This document shows positions 60,401-64,000 of a stretch of DNA of 64,000 nucleotides, piece by piece (the stretch's first letter is position 1; each line of letters opens with the position of its first letter). The position numbers and the translations under genes are program-made. Origin of the DNA: a bacterium (GTDB lineage: Bacteria > Patescibacteriota > Patescibacteriia > 2-12-FULL-60-25); assembly GCA_021796435.1 (NCBI GenBank), contig JAJYXM010000016.1, positions 1,458,767-1,522,766 of the forward strand. Reading direction: 5' to 3'. The notes beneath the pieces were generated by a model that made no database searches, had not been told where the DNA came from, and worked only from the letters and a program-made list of their open reading frames with translations.

Positions 60401-63400
60401 GCGCAGAACTAGGTTCACTCTCAGTCCTCACCAACGGAACCATCTACAACCAACTCACGGTAGGAGGAGGACTTACGGTAGGACCTGGAGGAATACTTTC
60501 ACAAGGAAGCCTGGCGGTATCAGCAACGAACACTACCTCAACCTTCGTCTTTGCAGTCTCCTCTTCATATGCAGAGATCTCCAACAGACTGACAGTAGGA
60601 GGTAAGAATGTGTGTCTGGCTGATGGGACGAATTGTTCCGCTGGTCCTGGTGCTCCAGCTGGTGCCTATATCTGGACCGATGATCCCACCAACAACGTCA
60701 TATACCCCACCACCTCGACCAGAGACATCCTGCTCGGAGGCAGTACGACCAACACCGCAGCCTTCATCTTCGACAAAGGAACCAATACATCAACCGTAAT
60801 CATCGGTAACCAGACAGGTAACGCCAACCTACTGGTAGGAACCACCACATATGGAGGAGGACTCTCATCCAACTTCACCATGAACGGGAATGATGTCTTC
60901 GTACAAGGCATGCTGGGTTCACAGGAAGGACTGTTCTCCGCGACTGGCGTAACAGTCGGAACCAACTCCACCGTGTATGGTGACGGCAACCTGTACAAGA
61001 CATCTGCTGGTGACTTCACCCTAGCCCTTAACGATACCTCAGCCAACTATCGCTTCCGTTCCGGGGGCACTGAATCATTCACTGTGGCTTCCACCGGCAA
61101 CATCGGTATCGGTGTCACCACTCCGCTTGAAGCTTTGGATGTGAGTGGGACGATCAGGAATGTGCTGAATTCTGGGGAAGGATATCCGGTACTTTCGTCG
61201 GTTAATCTCGCCAATACTTCTCAACCAGTATATATCGATGTATCGGGTCGTTATGCTTATGTCGCAAATCAAGCGAGTGGAACGATGAATATCGTCGATG
61301 TTTCCAATCCGTTATCTCCGCTCATCGTAGGGACGAGTACTTTATCAGGAGGGAACGCCAATGCCTTGGGCGTAAGCGTCAGCGGCAGATATGCGTATGT
61401 CTCAGATCAATTCAACGGAGTTTTCGAAGTAATAGACGTCTCTAACCCATCCTCGCCCTCGATTGTAAGCGAAACCGCATTAGCTGGTCTGACTTCGCCG
61501 ATAGATATAAAGACAAGCGGAAAATTCGCATACATCGCGAACTATGCGGGCTCATTCGGGATAGTCGATATCTCCAATCCTACATCTCCCTTTGAAGTCG
61601 CGAACGTTTCTCTGAATACCGGTTCAACCCCATTCCGCTTAGCGATTTCTGGTGAGTATGCTTATGTCGTGAACGCCGGCAATGCTACGATGAACATCAT
61701 CAAAGTTTCAAATCCGCAGTCTCCAACAACTGTAGCGACAAGTACTTTCAATACAGGCGCTGCTTCAGCTGATATAGCCGTTTCCGGCAGATATGTATTC
61801 GTCGCGAATTCAGGCAATGATACCGTAAACATAATCGATGTCTCGAATCCAAGCGCGCCGACTACAATAGCTACAACTACATTGAGCGCTGGTGCTGCCC
61901 CGGCTGGAATCGCAGTTTCCGGCAGATATGTATTCGTCGCGAATTCAGGCAATGATACCGTAAACATAATCGATGTCTCGAATCCCCAACAGCCACAGAT
62001 CGTCGGTACCAGCCATATGGCGACTGGAGCAGGACCAAGGGCAATTTATCCTTTAGGAAAATATGTTTACGTGGCTAACTATGGCAACAACACATTGAGC
62101 ATCATCAAGTTACCCGGAACAGAGACTACCGCCCTCCTCGCCCACAGCGCAGAGCTCGGCAATCTCTCAGTCCTGACTAACGCCTCGATCTACAACCAAC
62201 TCACGGTAGGAGGAGGGCTTACGGTGGGCCCAGGAGGGATACTCTCACAAGGAAGCCTGGCAGTATCAGCGACTAATACAACTTCAACCTTCGTCTTCGC
62301 AGTTTCCTCTTCATATGCAGAGATCTCCAACAGACTGACGGTAGGAGGTAAGAATGTGTGTCTGGCTGATGGGACGAATTGTTCCCAAGGAGCCGGTGCA
62401 CCTATCGGCGCCTATATCTGGACCGACAACACGACGAGCGGAGTCATCTACAACACCACCTCGACCCGCGACATCCTGCTCGGAGGCAGTACGACCAACA
62501 CCGCAGCCTTCATCTTCGACAAAGGGACAGGTTCCACTTCCACTGTCATCATCGGCAACCAGACAGGTAACGCCAACCTACTGGTAGGAACCACCACATA
62601 TGGAGGAGGACTCTCATCCAACTTCACCATGAACGGCAACGATGTCTTCGTACAAGGCATGCTGGGTTCACAGGAAGGACTGTTCTCAGCCACTGGCGTA
62701 ACGGTAGGTACAAACTCTACCGTGTATGGAGACGGTAACCTGTACAAGACATCTGCCGGTGACTTCACCCTGGCCCTTAACGATACCTCATCCAACTGGA
62801 GGTTCCGTACCGGGGGCACTGAATCATTCACCGTGGCTTCCACCGGCAACATCGGCATCGGAGTATCTACCCCGCTTGAAGCGTTGGATGTGAGTGGGAC
62901 GATACGGAATGTGTATCAGAGTGCGGGACAGGGATTGAATATCGTAAGCAATAAGAATCTTACTGCTGGCCAAAGTCCTGAATTCATTACGGTATCTGGC
63001 AGATATGCTTACATCGCCAGCCCATTGCCTGGAAATAACATTAAGATTGTTGATATCACTAACTCAGATCAACCGGTCGTGATGAGCACGACAACCTTAA
63101 CGACGGGTTCGGGACCGACGAGCATCGCCGTTTCAGGGAACTATGCTTTTGTCGCAAACAAGACGATCGGTAACATAAACGTTCTTGATGTTTCAAATCC
63201 TTCTACGCCACTAATAGTCGCAACAACCACCATTGCAGCTGGTACGATTGACATCAAGATCTCAGGTAGATATGCGTATGTGGCCAACTATGGTGCTGGT
63301 TCGATGAGTATCGTTGACATCTCAAATCCGCTGCAGCCGACAGTCACAGCCTCGCTCGCCCTTGGTACTCAACCGTTTTCGATCTTTGTGCAAGGTAGAT

Positions 63401-64000
63401 ATGCCTACGTGGTTAATACGGGCAGCGATTCTTTGAGCATAGTGGATGTCGCTGATCCGAAGAACCCTGTTCTTGCTGGCACCAAGACATATGGTGCAGC
63501 ATCAAACCCAGCCAAGGTCTTCGTGCAAGGCAGATATGCCTACACGATAAATCCAGGTGATTCCACTTTGAGCGTCATAGATGTTTCAAATCCGTATTTG
63601 CCGATCGGTGTCGGTACGTCGACACTGGGAACTGGCACAGGTGCTTCATCGTTATTCGTAAATGGGCGTTATGCATACGTAACCAACGGCAATATCGATA
63701 CGCTTTCGGTTGTTGATGTATCTATTCCGACTTCACCGACTGTCGTCGCTACGGGTAATTTACCAGCTGCCTCATACACCCAATCGCTTTTCGTGTCAGG
63801 TCGCTATGCTTATACGGCTAATGCCGATGCGGATAGCATGAGTATTATCGACCTAAAGGGAACAGAGACTGCCGCCCTCCTCGCCCACAGCGCAGAACTA
63901 GGTTCACTCTCAGTCCTCACCAACGGAACCATCTACAACCAACTCACGGTAGGAGGAGGACTTACGGTAGGACCTGGAGGAATACTTTCACAAGGAAGCC
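57424..64000 (+). CDS. giant surface protein with tail-fibre-like cassettes and LVIVD repeats (3' end outside window)
   Basis: One open frame of more than 2,190 codons with no stop. Signal region near residues 20-38 (FVAILAILGFFASSAFAA). Next comes a beta region with HFVNYQGKLLSSAG, then repeating units: a cassette with CLADGTNC, IYPTTSTRDILLGGSTTN, GNQTGNANLLVGTTTYGGG, DVFVQGMLGSQEGLFSATG, TSAGDFTLALNDTS and GNIGIGVSTPLEALDVSGTI (as in phage tail-fibre and intramolecular-chaperone proteins), followed by about 8-11 LVIVD beta-propeller repeats of about 45 residues (ISGRYAYVANYG...IVDISNP). Cassettes begin near 58300, 60610 and 62350. Probably a very long fibre on the cell surface. Confidence 0.8.
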   Translation, partial: MSNKTSRTFFLPSRYTIGRIFVAILAILGFFASSAFAASSTPHFVNYQGKLLSSAGTAVADGTYALKFSVYNTSSGGTALWTASGTLGVPTAINVTVTNGLFSVLLGDTTFQGQNELTNIFNQSDLYLGVTVEADSEMTPRKKLSAVPFAYNSETLQGNYASSSVNATGGQLFSVHQTTADAASAARTALYIQTDGTSNNNDYLIKANNGTSDVLTVSRQGNVTTTGNLAVLGNTQIGDNSTDLLTITSRLNSSIVPATNNSYDLGSASLSFSSIYASGTSQLKYVSSTYITVNDQSVCLADGTNCQTSAIPDGAYVWSESVANNVIYPTTSTRDVVFGSKGIMQDIYLAGATNTFITKISSPVYTANNDSGLLVFLDTNNAYFWGPYNYTGARLEVNKLVSGVGTAHVAGVDVSPSPVWLRIRIDASAIAFDYSTDGVNYTNAWSQNLEFSPVGVGFFHSNFGGTNITQSFDDFTVNGYLVDDFAGKSLDNRWVVSVPQGAIKEDSGKLSLINGGDWWQGVGANAPYSYIPFTNLNYTDDYSVMLKYGVATSSFLIGNQTGNANLLVGTTTYGGGLSSNFVLNGNDVFVQGMLGSQEGLFSATGVTVGTNSTVYGDGNLYKTSAGDFTLALNDTSSNWRFRSGGRESFTVASTGNIGIGVSTPLEALDVSGTIQNVLRGNSNITVATNTQTAVEPYSISLSGKYAYVANYTSSSLQIFDVSSPSSPSVLSTLSVSSSPSGVMVDGRYAYVVNDVASSLQVIDVSNPSAPYVASSISTGSSPQSVYVSGGYAYVVNLNSNSLQIFDISNPQKLSLKGSVTTGASPIDVVVQGKYAYVSNNFDNTFQAIDISNPSAPVVVNTTASLGGSPNQIAISGRYAYVTVYGISTIKVIDISNPTAMSSVADISLLHPVSVDISGRYLYATTYGASPEKLAIFDVANVSSITQVVDYPVGNGVRSIAIGGKYIYLANSGDNTMSIVEQDGLETSALLAHSAELGSLSVLTNGTIYNQLTVGGGLTVGPGGILSQGSLAVSATNTTSTFVFAVSSSYAEISNRLTVGGKNVCLADGTNCSAGPGAPAGAYIWTDDPTNNVIYPTTSTRDILLGGSTTNTAAFIFDKGTNTSTVIIGNQTGNANLLVGTTTYGGGLSSNFTMNGNDVFVQGMLGSQEGLFSATGVTVGTNSTVYGDGNLYKTSAGDFTLALNDTSANYRFRSGGTESFTVASTGNIGIGVTTPLEALDVSGTIRNVLNSGEGYPVLSSVNLANTSQPVYIDVSGRYAYVANQASGTMNIVDVSNPLSPLIVGTSTLSGGNANALGVSVSGRYAYVSDQFNGVFEVIDVSNPSSPSIVSETALAGLTSPIDIKTSGKFAYIANYAGSFGIVDISNPTSPFEVANVSLNTGSTPFRLAISGEYAYVVNAGNATMNIIKVSNPQSPTTVATSTFNTGAASADIAVSGRYVFVANSGNDTVNIIDVSNPSAPTTIATTTLSAGAAPAGIAVSGRYVFVANSGNDTVNIIDVSNPQQPQIVGTSHMATGAGPRAIYPLGKYVYVANYGNNTLSIIKLPGTETTALLAHSAELGNLSVLTNASIYNQLTVGGGLTVGPGGILSQGSLAVSATNTTSTFVFAVSSSYAEISNRLTVGGKNVCLADGTNCSQGAGAPIGAYIWTDNTTSGVIYNTTSTRDILLGGSTTNTAAFIFDKGTGSTSTVIIGNQTGNANLLVGTTTYGGGLSSNFTMNGNDVFVQGMLGSQEGLFSATGVTVGTNSTVYGDGNLYKTSAGDFTLALNDTSSNWRFRTGGTESFTVASTGNIGIGVSTPLEALDVSGTIRNVYQSAGQGLNIVSNKNLTAGQSPEFITVSGRYAYIASPLPGNNIKIVDITNSDQPVVMSTTTLTTGSGPTSIAVSGNYAFVANKTIGNINVLDVSNPSTPLIVATTTIAAGTIDIKISGRYAYVANYGAGSMSIVDISNPLQPTVTASLALGTQPFSIFVQGRYAYVVNTGSDSLSIVDVADPKNPVLAGTKTYGAASNPAKVFVQGRYAYTINPGDSTLSVIDVSNPYLPIGVGTSTLGTGTGASSLFVNGRYAYVTNGNIDTLSVVDVSIPTSPTVVATGNLPAASYTQSLFVSGRYAYTANADADSMSIIDLKGTETAALLAHSAELGSLSVLTNGTIYNQLTVGGGLTVGPGGILSQGS
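58380..59085 (+). other. AT-rich insert inside the giant surface protein
   Basis: About 235 codons that replace the usual DILLGGSTTNTAAFIFDKG stretch of the cassette. The segment is richer in A/T at third positions than its flanks and encodes a lectin-like beta fold (WLRIRIDASAIAFDYSTDG, SFDDFTVNGYLVDDFAGKS). It keeps the frame exactly. Confidence 0.55.
61780..61985 (+). repeat. perfect 71-bp tandem duplication in LVIVD repeats
   Basis: 61780-61850 and 61915-61985 are identical over 71 bp, spaced 135 bp (one LVIVD repeat). It encodes VSGRYVFVANSGNDTVNI and the following IDVSNP twice. Confidence 0.85.

Noticed and set aside
57900..64000. CRISPR-like periodic repeats
   Set aside because: Repeats are in-frame coding units of about 135 bp and about 1.7 kb, not short repeats with unique spacers.

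Overview
The window looks like a stretch of a Patescibacteria (Candidate Phyla Radiation) chromosome that contains the replication origin. This is an inference. It rests on compact single-copy housekeeping genes, short overlapping operons, a shortened HolA, several secreted proteins of unknown function and a giant repeat protein. TGA is used as a normal stop (for example in coaB, tig and the dksA-like gene), so this is not one of the lineages that reassign UGA. All four housekeeping loci that can be judged (rpmH/rnpA/yidD, dnaA/dnaN, polA, holA/rpsT) look intact.

Layout. 1-11 kb: a partial TrmB-like regulator, divergent from a three-gene overlapping operon (NRDE protein, CoaB-like, CoaC-like), then small membrane, lipoprotein, zinc-ribbon, 3D-domain, cold-shock, 2H-phosphoesterase, metallopeptidase-like and RelA/SpoT-type HD genes. 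10.8-11.4 kb: tRNA-His, tRNA-Arg(TCT) and a structured element copying the 3' end of tRNA-His. 11.4-22.2 kb: an accessory block with a Cys-rich Stig1/MopE-like lipoprotein, a coiled-coil protein with a possible nuclease core, rfbC-rfbD, a Xer recombinase, a cold-shock-domain fusion, and two tandem 259-aa paralogues that each carry a copy of a 154-nt structured element behind them. 22.9-28 kb: rpsO, a lytic-transglycosylase-like gene, a NYN-domain gene and pnp with a long leader hairpin. 29.1-29.9 kb: no convincing protein, but a promoter, a folded stretch and a terminator suggest a noncoding RNA. 29.9-37.3 kb: dksA-like, lspA, comM, a LysM/M23 peptidase, tig, nfo, an IMPase and a DUF167 gene.

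37.3-41.1 kb is the origin region: yidD-rnpA-rpmH face away from dnaA-dnaN. The dnaA promoter overlaps two DnaA boxes, and the dnaA-dnaN gap holds DnaA boxes, a DnaA-trio tract and an AT-rich stretch, in the order of a bacterial unwinding site. 41-49.6 kb: PBP1A, a second 3D protein, tRNA-Cys, GDPD, polA, holA, rpsT. 49.6-50.6 kb: tRNA-Arg(CCT), tRNA-Ala(CGC) and six parS-like palindromes in an AT-rich noncoding stretch, about 10 kb from the proposed origin.

50.6-64 kb encodes the cell surface: two secreted proteins with a shared C-terminal pattern, a membrane-anchored DUF916/WxLIP-like protein, a 1,111-aa fibronectin-type-III protein, and a gene of more than 2,190 codons that runs off the end, built of tail-fibre-like cassettes alternating with LVIVD beta-propeller repeats. 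The surface genes resemble a WxL locus of Gram-positive bacteria and may form one attachment apparatus. No parB, ffh or integrative element was recognised.
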